60,000 nucleotides of DNA, from NCBI RefSeq assembly GCF_963678635.1, contig NC_087070.1, forward strand, positions 51,692,514-51,752,513, read 5' to 3'. Positions 1 to 11,300 of the stretch are shown here, piece after piece. Made by a program: the position numbers and the translations under genes. This DNA is from Symsagittifera roscoffensis (taxonomy: Eukaryota; Xenacoelomorpha; Acoela; Convolutidae). The notes under the pieces are model-generated. The model ran no database searches. It had not been told where the DNA came from and saw only the letters and a program-made list of their open reading frames with translations. The first letter of the stretch is position 1. Every line of letters starts with the position of its first letter.

Positions 1-2
1 CC

Positions 3-139
3 GACAAGCGCAGCTTCGTCGCATTCGGCCGCGTCTTTTCGGGCACAGTAGTTGCAGGAGGGGCGACAATGGTCAAAATAATGGGGCCTGATTTCGACCG
101 GGAAACTCAGGCTGATGTTCCCATGAAGTCAATTGAAGG
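3..139 (+). CDS. EF2-like, internal exon (domain II start)
   Basis: Open from the window edge in frame 3. It encodes DKRSFVAFGRVFSGTVV, then KIMGPDFDRE and MKSIE. The exon ends after two bases of a Gly codon (phase 2) before gtttgt. The acceptor lies outside the window. Confidence 0.7.
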
Positions 140-1182
140 GTTTGTATTTTAGTGAAATACAATCTATATATGATTTTTAAATTTTAATTTGAGACAAATT
201 CTCCACGAGAGAAAAGACTAACTTTCGAGCTGATCAGCTGTTAATGGAGAACCGTTGTTGTCCCTCTGGTTATACATGCAATTTGTTTAGTTATTGTTCT
301 TCTGGGCTGGGTAGTGTTGCCTCGCATTCACGCAATAAACACACATTATGGTGGGCCTAAAATCCTCTCTTTTCGATTGAGAGGCGGATACTTAGCAACT
401 TCGTCATCGCTCACTTTGCAAAAGAATTCACAGCTGCTCATTATTTTTGTATCCAACTAAAAAAAGTTAGCTTAAGTAGTCAAACTTCTATAACAAGTTT
501 ATTAACACTTCTAACCATTTTCACCATATGATTCCTAGCGTTGCACATCCAATCCTATAATGCGCTGATCCAATGATTAAGCATATACAAAAACTGAGCT
601 TTCAACTTCCCCCATTTTTTCAGAAGGGGTAAATGTTTTACAAGTTTGCAAGATTCAAATTAAGATTCAGCTCCATAATTCAGATTGACAATTGACTGAT
701 ATGCGCTATCGCGATAAACAGGTCTCGAATAAAAAGTCTTAAAAGCGAGAATTTGATACCTTTTTTCTCTACACTGGGAAAATTTTCTTTCGACGCTGTT
801 CGACGATCTCATAAGCATTCAGCTCGCCTTAGTTATCTTGAGTTGTTTATCTTGCAAATTTTCGTGCGAGAAGTCATGCAAGACATTACGTTAAAATTTA
901 ACTTTGTTCTTGTGAGATTGTAGCAAGATTTCCAGTCCAAAAGAACTAAGATGGTACTTAATTTTGCGTTTAAAAACGTGAGCAACGTAACTCTATTTTG
1001 ATTTGTTCATTCACAGATCGCTTCTGATGATGGGCAATCAAATGGTGCCAGCAAATGAGATAGAATGTGGAACACTCTGTGGACTGACTGGAAGTGACCA
1101 GTTGCTAACTGGAAGTGGAACGATCTCCACACACAAGGATGCGTCCAATTTCCATCTGCACTTTTCCCCAGCACAGCCATAG
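3..1182 (+). CDS. EF2-like translation GTPase, 3' part, two exons, truncated
   Basis: Exons 3-139 and 1017-1182 join through a phase-2 intron (donor gg|gtttgt, acceptor cacag|atcg). The joined peptide follows eukaryotic elongation factor 2 domain II: FGRVFSGTVVAGG and VKIMGPDF in exon 1, then KSIEGS-LLMMGNQ across the junction, then ECGTLCGLTGSDQLL, GTIST and KDASNFH in exon 2. EF2 moves tRNA and mRNA on the ribosome. The GTPase domain would lie upstream of the window. The reading frame ends at TAG 1180-1182 just after FSPAQP, where normal EF2 runs on for several hundred residues (domains III-V). No GT donor is seen near the stop, so this looks like a truncated paralogue or pseudogene rather than a missed exon. 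Family assignment is firm; function is doubtful. Confidence 0.72.
1017..1182 (+). CDS. EF2-like, last readable exon with premature end
   Basis: The acceptor is ttcattcacag. It encodes LLMMGNQMVPANEIECGTLC and onward to KDASNFHLHFSP, then TAG. This tracks the EF2 stretch around VPCGN and DQFLVKTGT without a gap up to the stop. Confidence 0.7.
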
Positions 1183-2000
1183 AGCCTCCTTCTCTTACAA
1201 TCGATCAACATATGTACATATTATAATAGAGAAGCAACAATGACTTGAATTTCTGCTCATTCTGCAAAAACTAGAAGCTTCATTGCGCTATTGTAATTAA
1301 ATGCAACCAATAATTTGGAACAAAACTTATTTACAAAATTGTTTCATTTGCGAAAAGGTATGTTCATATGGGAAGGTCAAAGGATTTTTGATGAAATGAC
1401 ATGGGATTTTTTTCACCGGGGGCTTACATACATTTATGTTTCATTTCAGCCATTGAAAGTACGTAAAGCAATCAAAAAGCTATTTGAATTTCTCAAATGA
1501 AATTTTTATGTTCTTTTAATCGCACTGGAGTTTTTTGGAGAATAATCGACTATATTGAATTTTCATTGTCAGTTTCTATAATATTTAGGGGAAGGTAACA
1601 GGTAATAACATTCAAGTTTTAACCATTGCCCTAATACAATTAACGGAAATTTACATTCCATCCACATAAACGAAACAAAACCAATTTAGAAACATTGCAG
1701 ATACATCTGGAATATCTCATGCTGATGTCAACAACAAAACACCCCTAGCATGTGGTGATTTTAAAATTATTGTAGCTTGAAAATCAAAAAATTGGCTGAA
1801 TTGACAAGCATTTTTCCGGGAAATAGTTTTTGCTGAATTTAGACAAACCTACGAAAGAAACCAACAAATCAAAAATTTGTTGAGATTATTTTCTATAACA
1901 GTCATGCCAGAAATATATAGAAATTTCAAAATCGTCTTTAACTGGTCATCACGCAATGTAACTTACGAACGGTGGTCCCATTCAGAGCGAGAGCTACTAG
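1183..2000. other. intergenic, no gene seen
   Basis: AT-rich sequence. The short open frame at 1315-1500 has no splice context and no resemblance to a family I recognise. Confidence 0.5.
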
Positions 2001-2559
2001 CGTCCAGAAAGTGGCTGAAACTAAAAAAAATTCAAAATTTATTAAGCAGATAAACGACGCGAATCATGATGAAATAACAAAAAATATAGAAATTGTCGTT
2101 TAAAAACATTGAAAACGTTTTTGAAAAGCTGCAAAGCCTTCTTGTAGAAACTCTTCATAATTTTGTTCCAGTTTATTAGAAACAATCAAGAATTAGAAAA
2201 GAACTTTAAATCTGCATGAATAACAAGTTAAAAATGCTGCCGCTAAAAAAAATCGTCTCAAGCAAATTCATAATAGTAGTGACAAATCTATGGACAGAGA
2301 AAAGTATTGAAAAAAAGGGTAAATTTTTTTTTTAAAAATAAGTAAAACATGAAATGAAAAACTTTTAGTTATCAAAAGTAAAAAAAATTGTCCATTGAGA
2401 CTAAATTGTCCATTGAAACTTCCGAACTAAAATTTGAAGCGTTTCAATGAATTCCTTTCAACGACTGAAACAAAACATATATTCAATGTAGCTGATACCG
2501 ATTCTCCAAGAAGAAATTTTCAAAATATTAGAATCTATAAAAAAAACGGATGTAGAATT

Positions 2560-3240
2560 TAATAATTTGGGTAACCATTTTCTGCAAATTGATAGATGCG
2601 CTGTCGCACCAATATTAGGAAAATTCCGACCGATAGCCTTGCTGCCACTCATAGGTAAGTTTTTGAAAAGACTTCAAAATAACTGCATGATATCATATGT
2701 TTATCACTTCGACATGATTAACAAAAATCAGTTTAGTGTTTGGCCACGCCAAGGAGCAGTTGACGCAATCGTTTCACTTATCAATAGTAAAAGACACACT
2801 CTTCATAAACAAACGAAAATGACACACACAATGCCTATTCACAGAACTGAAAAAAATGCATCAACACAGTACATCAGTCTATCTTGTTGTAAAAAATGCG
2901 AATCAATTGGACTACGAGGTCCAATTGGTCAGTTGTAAAAATTATATTTGGGTCATAGCAAGCAATTTACAGCAACTAAACACGCAAACTCAAAACTAAT
3001 GGCAGTGCGCTTCGGTGGTACTCAATGATATACTCTTGACCCACTGTTATTCATAATTTTCATTATAGATATCAAATAAAATCAGGAATTTACCCAAAAT
3101 TCACAATATACGCAGATGACACAGGAATTAGGACATGTACGCAGATCAAAACTGTGCATTTAACAAAGCAGCGGAATGATTAAAACAAACAAACTTACAT
3201 TAAACGCTGATAAAACAATAACCATAAATTTTGCAATGTC
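2560..3240 (+). pseudogene. LINE (non-LTR retrotransposon) reverse transcriptase relic
   Basis: Decayed reverse transcriptase with motifs in the correct order but in shifting frames. FRPIALLPLIGKF lies near 2620-2665 (the usual YRPISLLP block). NKNQFSVWPRQGAVDAI lies near 2720-2770 (usually NQFGFR.G.ST). LDPLLFIIF lies near 3035-3065 (usually G.LGPLLF), the catalytic YADD at 3109-3120, and LNADKT near 3200. There are several stops and frameshifts, no intact ORF, and no clear ends or target duplications. It resembles the Jockey/CR1 group in general, but the clade cannot be set by eye. Confidence 0.8.
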
Positions 3241-3429
3241 ATAGTGCCAAGAAAATGACTTGTTTGGCTGAGAAAATAAATTGCAAATATTTTCCATCTG
3301 TTCAAATTAGCAGAAAAAGTATTTCAGCAGTGAAGCCAAGCTTTGCTGTACAAATTGTGCATGTATGGAATAAATATGTTATTTTGTTTTTTCAATTTAA
3401 AAGTAAAATAGGTATCTTTTAGAGTAAAA

Positions 3430-4080
3430 TTTTTTCCAATGTATTTTAGATCTGACAATATTCGAACAATCATTTGTGTGCATGTTTTGAATTGATCAAT
3501 TTGAATTTTATTGTCCTGGGTTTCTTCGCTTAGTTTGAAGTTTTCAAGTGTTTTATTACATAGTTTATGAAAAATGCTCATCAGGTTAACGAAAATTGTA
3601 CTAATCTAAAAATAAATAAGTACTCCGTTGTTCGGCTATAAATCTCATTCACTGTTTTAGCACCATCGGGTTGAAGTCATGGTTGTTGACGGGTACCAAT
3701 CATTCAGCACCAAAGGCAAAAAAGGTCAACACCAAGGACTGAACTCACACTAGCATAAACTCTATATATGACTAAATCTGATTGGCTGAGAAAATATTCC
3801 ATCATTCGGTCTCTCCATCAGAAGAGACGGCCCCATTTTGTTGCATGTTATTTTGCAACAATTTTTATCGAAAAACTTAAAGTGTAACGCTGAAATTGAT
3901 AGGTCAGATGTAAATCTGACTAAACTATTTTCATGGGGAATACCCATTCAACTGCATGCACTGATACTCGAAAAGAGATTATGCTCTAGATAACCGGAAA
4001 ATTAGCTCAAAGTTGAAACGAAGTACAGCCAGCTCTGACTCGCGCAAAAAATATGTTTTTTGCCGATTAAGCAGCGGAGT
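3430..4080. other. intergenic, no gene seen
   Basis: No supported ORF, RNA gene or clear element. The direct word AATCTGA(T/C) recurs around 3775 and 3912, but I cannot build it into an element. Confidence 0.4.
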
Positions 4081-4084
4081 GGAG

Positions 4085-4255
4085 TGCTCTATGTAAGTAA
4101 AAGCAGTACACTAGGGCTTTCTAGTGAAAAATTTAATAGTGCTACATTCTGATTGGTCGAAAACTCGCTGATTTAATCTACTCAACAATCTCCCCCTTTC
4201 TTGAATGAGGGAGGGGGTTGAGAGATTTTTAAATAGATTAGTCTTGTCTGCTGAT
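4085..4255 (+). repeat. dispersed relative of the 8.8-9.6 kb tandem array
   Basis: Contains the same ordered words as one array unit: CTAGTG, then AATTTAATAGTGCTACATTC, then TGATTGGTCGA, then ATCTACTCAACAATCTCCCCC. It ends in a partly inverted G-rich arm (GGGGGTTGAGAGATTTTTAAA TAGATT) that can fold back on the C-rich arm. It probably belongs to the single-copy dispersed element from which the array grew. Confidence 0.5.
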
Positions 4256-4384
4256 CTTTTGCTCGGGGTATACTCTTTTAAATGCTGTGGACCAATATAG
4301 TTTCTTAGAAATTCTCTGATTTACTTCGAAAGTTCAATCCTGATTGCTGCTTGGTTAAAACCTGATGCGAACTTGGTCTCAAAA

Positions 4385-4565
4385 AACCTTCCAAAAAGTT
4401 CTCAAAAATGCATTTCTGCTTGCTTTTATAAGAAGGCGGCAGCGGCGCCGAAAATTTGGGCCAGACTTTGAGGTCTTTTGTTGTTTAGGGAGAGCTAGGA
4501 ATTTCATTTTGGTCGACAAAACAAAAGCCGACAAAAATTTTCGATTTTTTTTCAACCCGCGCTCC
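4385..4565 (-). mobile_element. decayed reverse copy of the hAT-like MITE
   Basis: Read on the minus strand it contains TTTTGTCGACCAAAATGA, CCCTAAACAACAAAAGACCTC, AAATTTTCGGCGCCG and ACTTTTTGGAA in the order found in the clearer copies at 26278 and 22187. The ends and target duplication are lost. The 95-aa and 74-aa open frames here are non-coding by this reading. Confidence 0.4.
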
Positions 4566-5256
4566 TTCCAGAATGTTTTAGATCTTTCTGTGTCAATACT
4601 CATACCAGTGCATTCGGTCCTCTTGCCTCGAGGATTACCCCCTCCCAGTTAGGGCGAAAATTTAAGCAAGCTGTATCATAGACCTGCATGCTTTGTTTGC
4701 CCCCTCGGGTATCCGGGAAGACGCTTCAGTCGGACTCCCCACCAAAATATGGTTTACGGATGAGGAGAACAGACTGAGGGGATGGCTTTTCGAACACCAA
4801 AATCTTTGTGATGTTTGGTCCTAACAAAGACTTCAAATGAATACGGTTTAATAACTGAGAAAAAAACAAACAGTTATCACACTCAAATTACTTTTTGTTC
4901 CAATTTTTGAAGGAAGCAAGGTCTTTTTTCTACTTTTTATTTTTATTAAATCTAATAAAATTGAAGTGTGGTTTTGCCAAAACATATATAATTAATTTTA
5001 TCACGTGGCCAAAATTTCTGAATGAATTTTACTTAAAGCGCAGAGTATTTTTTACTGGAAAAAAAATAAAACATTTGCACAGTTTTCATCTAAATTGACC
5101 AATTATACTTGCACTAATACGCTACACTTATAATTGGTTTTAAAACATAAATTTATTCGACTCGTTTAGAAGAGATAATTAAGCGATTTTACAATTTACC
5201 AATAAATATTATAATAATTTTTTGACTGTTAAGTTTTGTGGAAAAGGGTGATTGTG

Positions 5257-5355
5257 ATGAATACAACGAGCGGAGGATCGGAGCACTCACACAGACCGGA
5301 TACTGCTTCATCATTAGCCAGTGCAGCCTCGGCCACCCAGATTGTGACGAGAGAG
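5257..5355 (+). CDS. scramblase exon 1 (start)
   Basis: The ATG at 5257 opens 33 codons rich in Ser, Thr and Ala (MNTTSGGSEHSHRPDTAS, then SLASAASATQIVTRE). It ends at a consensus donor GAG|GTGAGT, phase 0. Scramblase N-termini are variable and low in complexity, so homology cannot confirm it. Choice rests on phase, donor quality and position. Confidence 0.6.
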
Positions 5356-8300
5356 GTGAGTAACTGCGTCGATTAACAGAACAAATAATAACATCCCTTC
5401 TCTATAATCAATCTCTTATTCTATAACCTCTTACTCGACTACTAAATTTATTCGACTCATTTAGTAGAGATAGTTTAGCGGTTTAATACCCTAACAGCTG
5501 AGAAGTAATACCCTTTACTTGATTTTTGAAGGTCAAGTTGCAATAAGTTTGAAAACCTTGTTAACTATACTCACCCATACTTATTGTACCTTGTATCAAA
5601 TTGCAAACCGTAAGACTAATTAAACGGCTTGCAATGAATGAGTCACGCCACCGCTTTTTGCAATAGCGAGGAATTATTTAATAATTATCAAAAACGAAAA
5701 CAAAATTGTATCCCGAAATGTTATTGAAAACAACATCAAACTATTACTGGTATTTATCAAGGTGGATTTTCATTGAAAAAATTGTTGATACATTTTTGCT
5801 AGGACTATCCAATTGATGTTTTGAGCTCTCTCAAAAAAACTGTGAAGACTATGTACTTTACCCGCAAGCAAATCAAAAACACGGGGGAAAAGCAGGGGAA
5901 TTTTGATCTTGGTTGTTCATTGTTCACTTGGCTAGCGAAAACTGAGCAGTAACAGCGGAGATTGCTAAACGCATTTTTTTTTCAGGAGAAAAAATATTTC
6001 TGTAAGCGATAAATAAGAACACCATTATTACTTTTTGTTGTTGTCAAGGTGCTAAGTGTTTTTTATTTTTTCAATAATTTGTCCCCATGCGTCTCATTGA
6101 TGCTTGCATGATGGAAAGCGAACCAACTTAACCTTGGCATACAAGGCTCAAGGGTTATTTCTTAAAAAATTATAACTGGGCTTTAAATGCTGAATCTGGC
6201 GCAGCAGAAATAGAACGGTTAATTATTGATAATGTATTCAGCTCGTTGAAATGATTGCAAAAACTTATAATAAAAGATCATAAAGAAGAACAAATAAAAA
6301 GATTATCTTTTTTCAATTTCCTACTTTAAAATTATGCTTCCATCCAGGTGACTAGGACTCAAACTATAAAAGCTTGTTAGACCATGTTGGATCCTTGTCG
6401 AATGTGATTATCTAAACGTATATTATTACATGTGTACTTTTGATTATTGGACTGATAAAAGATCTGTATTTTAAGCTTTGATCTATATTTCAGACGCACA
6501 CTGAGCTTGACAGTGGCCCTGAAGACTTGCAGTGGTGTGAACAACTTCCGGACCAGCCTGGACTGCCTTCAGGATTCCAGCAACTCACTGACCAGGCTAT
6601 TTTCTAGTTCCTCTACTCCCCCTTAGCACTCACAAACCATTGAAATGGTCTCGACTCTGCTCGAAGTTTATAACTCAGCTGTGTTTCAAGCGTTTATGAG
6701 GGCGAAAGCTCTCGAAAAATTAAAATAGAGCGTAGTTAGAAGTTTCGAGCAGAGTCGCAACAATCTTGCATCAAAAGAGAAACGTCTCGAACTAGTGCTG
6801 ACATTTCAAATACCGTTTTTCGGTTTAAGCGTTCAAAAAATATGATTGCTCATTTGAATTTGAAACTAATTACCTCTAATACGAACTGCAGTTCGTACAC
6901 AACTGATAATTTCTAGCTGCACGTCGTTTAAATATCTCAGATCAGAATAGACCAAAACAAGACTGCTCGCATATCAGTGCAAAGCCCTGAATGTTCCGAC
7001 TGCTTTTTAGGCCAATTGAAAAGTTTTTTTTTGTTGAATAATTGACAAATTAATTGAAAAAAAAAAGATTTTTTTTTTCATTTTTTCTTCATTTTATCAC
7101 CCCACACGCTATGTAAAATACTGAGGTTGTGTTTAGCGTTTTAATATTGTAATAATGGGGTTAAATTTTTGGCCTCAATTCAATTTGCAATGCATCAATG
7201 TTCCGATTTTCGAGAATATTTATGCTCGGTGTGGGTTTTTTTATTCAGTCAATTTACGCCTATCGGAAAATAGAATTAAAACAATTTTTATACCCTACCC
7301 CATTGAAGATATCGACTTCCTACGTTCAAATTTAAAAAGATGTTTTTCCTCCGATTATTTGTTGTAAAGTTCTGGGGGCTTGAAAAGTGCGATATTGGCC
7401 ATGTTTTGGACTAAACTACGCGCGCTTTGAAGAGTTTATTCATAATGGCGTTTTATCTTGCAAAATAAAATCGTTGCAAATTGACTTGAGGCTAGCTAAT
7501 CGGTCGTATTAACTTTGTACGAATCAAACTTTTGCACTTTGATCTCTTCCCAAGTTTATAGATTTTCAATTTTTTTTTCTCCAAAATTATTCGGTATGCA
7601 TTAAAAGACAGTCAGAACATTCAGGGCTTTCCCCTGATATACAAGCACTCTTGTTTTTTATTCAGTCAATTTTTGACTTGTTATCCAAGCTTTTTTGACG
7701 GAATTTTCTGTACCATCTGACAGATATTGTTATTCTAAGCTCAAATATGAAAATATATTTCATCTGTGATCTTTTTTCGTAAAATTACGGGCGTTAGACA
7801 ACTGCTGATTTAGCCGATTTGGGCTCACTAAAATGCGATATATCGCGTAATAGTAACACTCGTAAGAAACGAATTAATGCGTTCCTAATTGACTTGAAGC
7901 CAGAAATCTAATCCTATTATCACAATACGAAGACGTTAAACACACCCTCAATATTTTACATAGCGTGTGGGGGATAAATTCAGAAAAAAGTTCTTCTTTT
8001 CGTCTCAAATAATTTTTCAATAATTCAAACAAAAAGAAAATTTTTCAAATGGTACTAAGTGAAGTCGGAACATTCAAGCTTTGCCCTGATACACGAGTGG
8101 TTTTGTTTGCTTCTTACGCGTGTTATGAGTACTCGAATTATCGCACTTTAGTTATCTCAAATTAGCCAAATCAGCAATTTTCAAACACCCGCAACTTTAC
8201 GAAAAATGATTACAGGTAAAATATATTTTTTTTGAATTTGAGTTTAAAATACCAATATCTCTCAGAAGGCAGATGGTTAAAAAAATCCGCCGAAAACGCT

Positions 8301-11300
8301 TAGATTTTCAGTCGAAAATTGGCTGAATGAAGAAAACCACACCAAGCATAGATATTCCGCACTTTCATCCAAAGTCGGAACAATAATACATCCGACAATT
8401 ATATTAGCCCACAATCAGAATTCAGTGTTTGAAAACACGAAAGAAGTAGACCGGAAATTAAGCTTGAAGGACGCTCATTGGTTGAAATTTTTTGCGCCTT
8501 CGGTCCGTATTCCATCATAGAAGCCTCAAATTAGACTTTAAGGAGTAGGGTCGACTAGAAAAGAGCGAGAGGGTTTGTTAGGACTACCTGAATGTGCGAA
8601 CTACTCTTGAGAGTCGGGAGATGTGTTGTGGGGCGGGCATGAATTACCATGTGTTGAATGAACAGGGGGAGCTGGTCTACACTGTATCCGAGGACACTAC
8701 TATGTTTTGCAGACACATATGCGGACCACACAGGTGCTTCACATTTAACTTCTTTTTGTTCAATTGGTCAAGACTTTTGCGCTAAACTCAGTCTTTATAT
8801 AATTCTTTGGATCTACTTAACAATCTCTCCCCCCCATAAAAACAGTAAATTAGCGCTAGTGCATTGTATTGAGAATTTTAATTTTGCTGCATTCTGATAG
8901 GTCGATAAATCGAAAATTTTGATCTACTTAACAATCTCTCCCCCCCCCCCATAAAAACAGTAATTTAGCTCTAGTGCATTGTATTGAGAATTTTAATTTT
9001 GCTGCATTCTGACAGGTCGATAAATCGAAAATTTTGATCTTACTTAACAATCTCTCCCCCCCCCCATAAAAACAGTAATTTAGCTCTAGTGCATTGTATT
9101 GAGAATTTTAATTTTGCTGCATTCTGATAGGTCGATAAATCGAAAATTTTGATCTACTTAACAATCTCTCCCCCCCCCCCCCATAAAAACAGTAATTTAG
9201 CTCTAGTGCATTGTATTGAGAATTTTAATTTTGCTGCATTCTGACAGGTCGATAAATCGAAAATTTTGATCTTACTTAACAATCTCTCCCCCCCCCCCCA
9301 TAAAAACAGTAATTTAGCTCTAGTGCATTGTATTGAGAATTTTAATTTTGCTGCATTCTGATAGGTCGATAAATCGAAAATTTTGATCTACTTAACAATC
9401 TCTCCCCCCCCCCCCCCCCCATAAAAACAGTAATTTAGCTCTAGTGCATTGTATTGAGAATTTTAATTTTGCTGCATTCTGACAGGTCGATAAATCGAAA
9501 ATTTTGATCTTACTTAACAATCTCTCCCCCCCCCCCCATAAAAACAGTAATTTAGCTCTAGTGCATTGTATTGAGAATTTTAATTTTGCTGCATTCTGAC
9601 AGGTCGAAAATCGACAATTTTGATCTACTTAACAATCTCTCCCTTTCTTGAAAGGCGTGGAAACTTTTAAGTAGATCCAATTCTTCTTCCATTTTTTTCT
9701 TCTACTTCTTTCTTCTCCGTCTTCGTCTTCTTCTTCTTCTTCTCACGAGTTGAGCCCCCAGTAATAACCATTGATGAAAAGTTGCTAATACAGTTCTAAT
9801 ACCATTTTTATAGGCGATTCCGTGTTATTTCTTAGACCGATGAAGAAGGGTTTTTTAATCGATGAGCATAGATGAAAAAACTATGATTTTTGATGATTTA
9901 AAGCTGGAAAACAAAGAAAATTGGCAATATGAAATCGCTAATTGATCGCAAAAAAATCATCGCTAATTCACCGCTAATTCACCGCTAATTCATACCCGAT
10001 TCATCGCCAAACCTCACGGATTCAGTGCTAAATAAATAAAACTACGAAAATTATAAGCATCTTGTTATTTTCTTCCAATCATCGATCAGAACGATTTATT
10101 TTATCAAAACATTTAATTTATCAGAACATTCGTTTTTGAATTTTAGTTTTTTTTTCATATTTTTAGGCTTACTTTCGATTTACGGATCTAATTCGGAGTT
10201 AGGGCAGAGGATGAACGTGGGGACAACTCCACACTTCTGGGGGCATTCCATTTATACCCTCAAGTTTCTTTTACCAACCCCCCAAACCAAACCCCCACAT
10301 TTACTATCGTAAAGAAACAGGGGGAGGGGGAAACAGAGAGGGGGAAAGTATTCAAGTATTCTAACTTGCTAATTCATCGCTAAAAAACCAACGATAATTC
10401 CCCGCTAATTCATCGCGGAAACGTTCGAACTTTTCAGCTCTGAGTTAATGCTAGCTCAGCACTGAAACTTGCTATTTGGGTAAATGCTTAGCGCTATTTT
10501 TGATGGTAATCACTGTTTTTCAAACGTTTATCGCTAATTTGCAATGGAAACTCAACCCAGATTTCTTTCATTTTTTTTTCTTTCTTCTTTGTTTTTTTTG
10601 TCCTATTTTCCTCTTCTTTGTTTTTTTCCTCTTCTGGTTCTTTTTTTGTCGTCTTTTTCTCCTTCTTATTCAATTTCATCGTCTTTCTCGTCTTCTTTTT
10701 CGCTTTCTTCTTATTTTTCGTCTTCAGATTTTATATTTCTGCTCGCTCAATTGTGACATTCAAAACTTTTTTTGTTGCACAGAAATCTGTATCAACTCTC
10801 GTGGTTTTTAGTTGATCAAATTGTTGTGTTCAAAACAATCGTATCCTGCATCGAGTCAATGATGGTCATTCCTACAGTTTTCCTATTTCGAGAAGAGAAA
10901 GAAAATTTGAAAAGAAGTTTTTCATATACCTAAATAGGGTGTCCCATAAAACAGGATTCCAACTGGAACTATGCTTTAAATACTTAATCAACTTTTATGA
11001 GATTTGGAACGTACATTTAGCAGCCTGTGACAAATGTTTTCTGAAAAATGATAACGCTCAAAAAAGTTACCGCAATATTTCACGCCGCAATCAAACTGCA
11101 TTGAGTTGTTCATGCTTCTCACTTGTAAAAGTGATGCAGTTTAGAATCGAGCAGCGAGTCTTTATGTTTTAACGTTGCCAGTACAAAACAAACAGATGAG
11201 ACTATTCGTCAATTCGCTCATCGGTCCCATATCTGTCCCTCCAACATATCTCGAGTGGATAAGAATTACAAAAAATACCAAGAAAAAGGAACCAGTCAAA

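Noticed and set aside
4735-4830. Transposase-like peptide KIWFTDEENR
   Set aside because: A single short match without flanking motifs or inverted ends; could be chance.
8811-9640. CRISPR-like regular repeats
   Set aside because: Units are contiguous and of about 115 bp with no unique spacers, in a eukaryotic intron.
10476-10815. Overlapping Phe/Leu/Ser and Lys/Glu open frames on both strands
   Set aside because: Produced by the pyrimidine tract; low complexity only.
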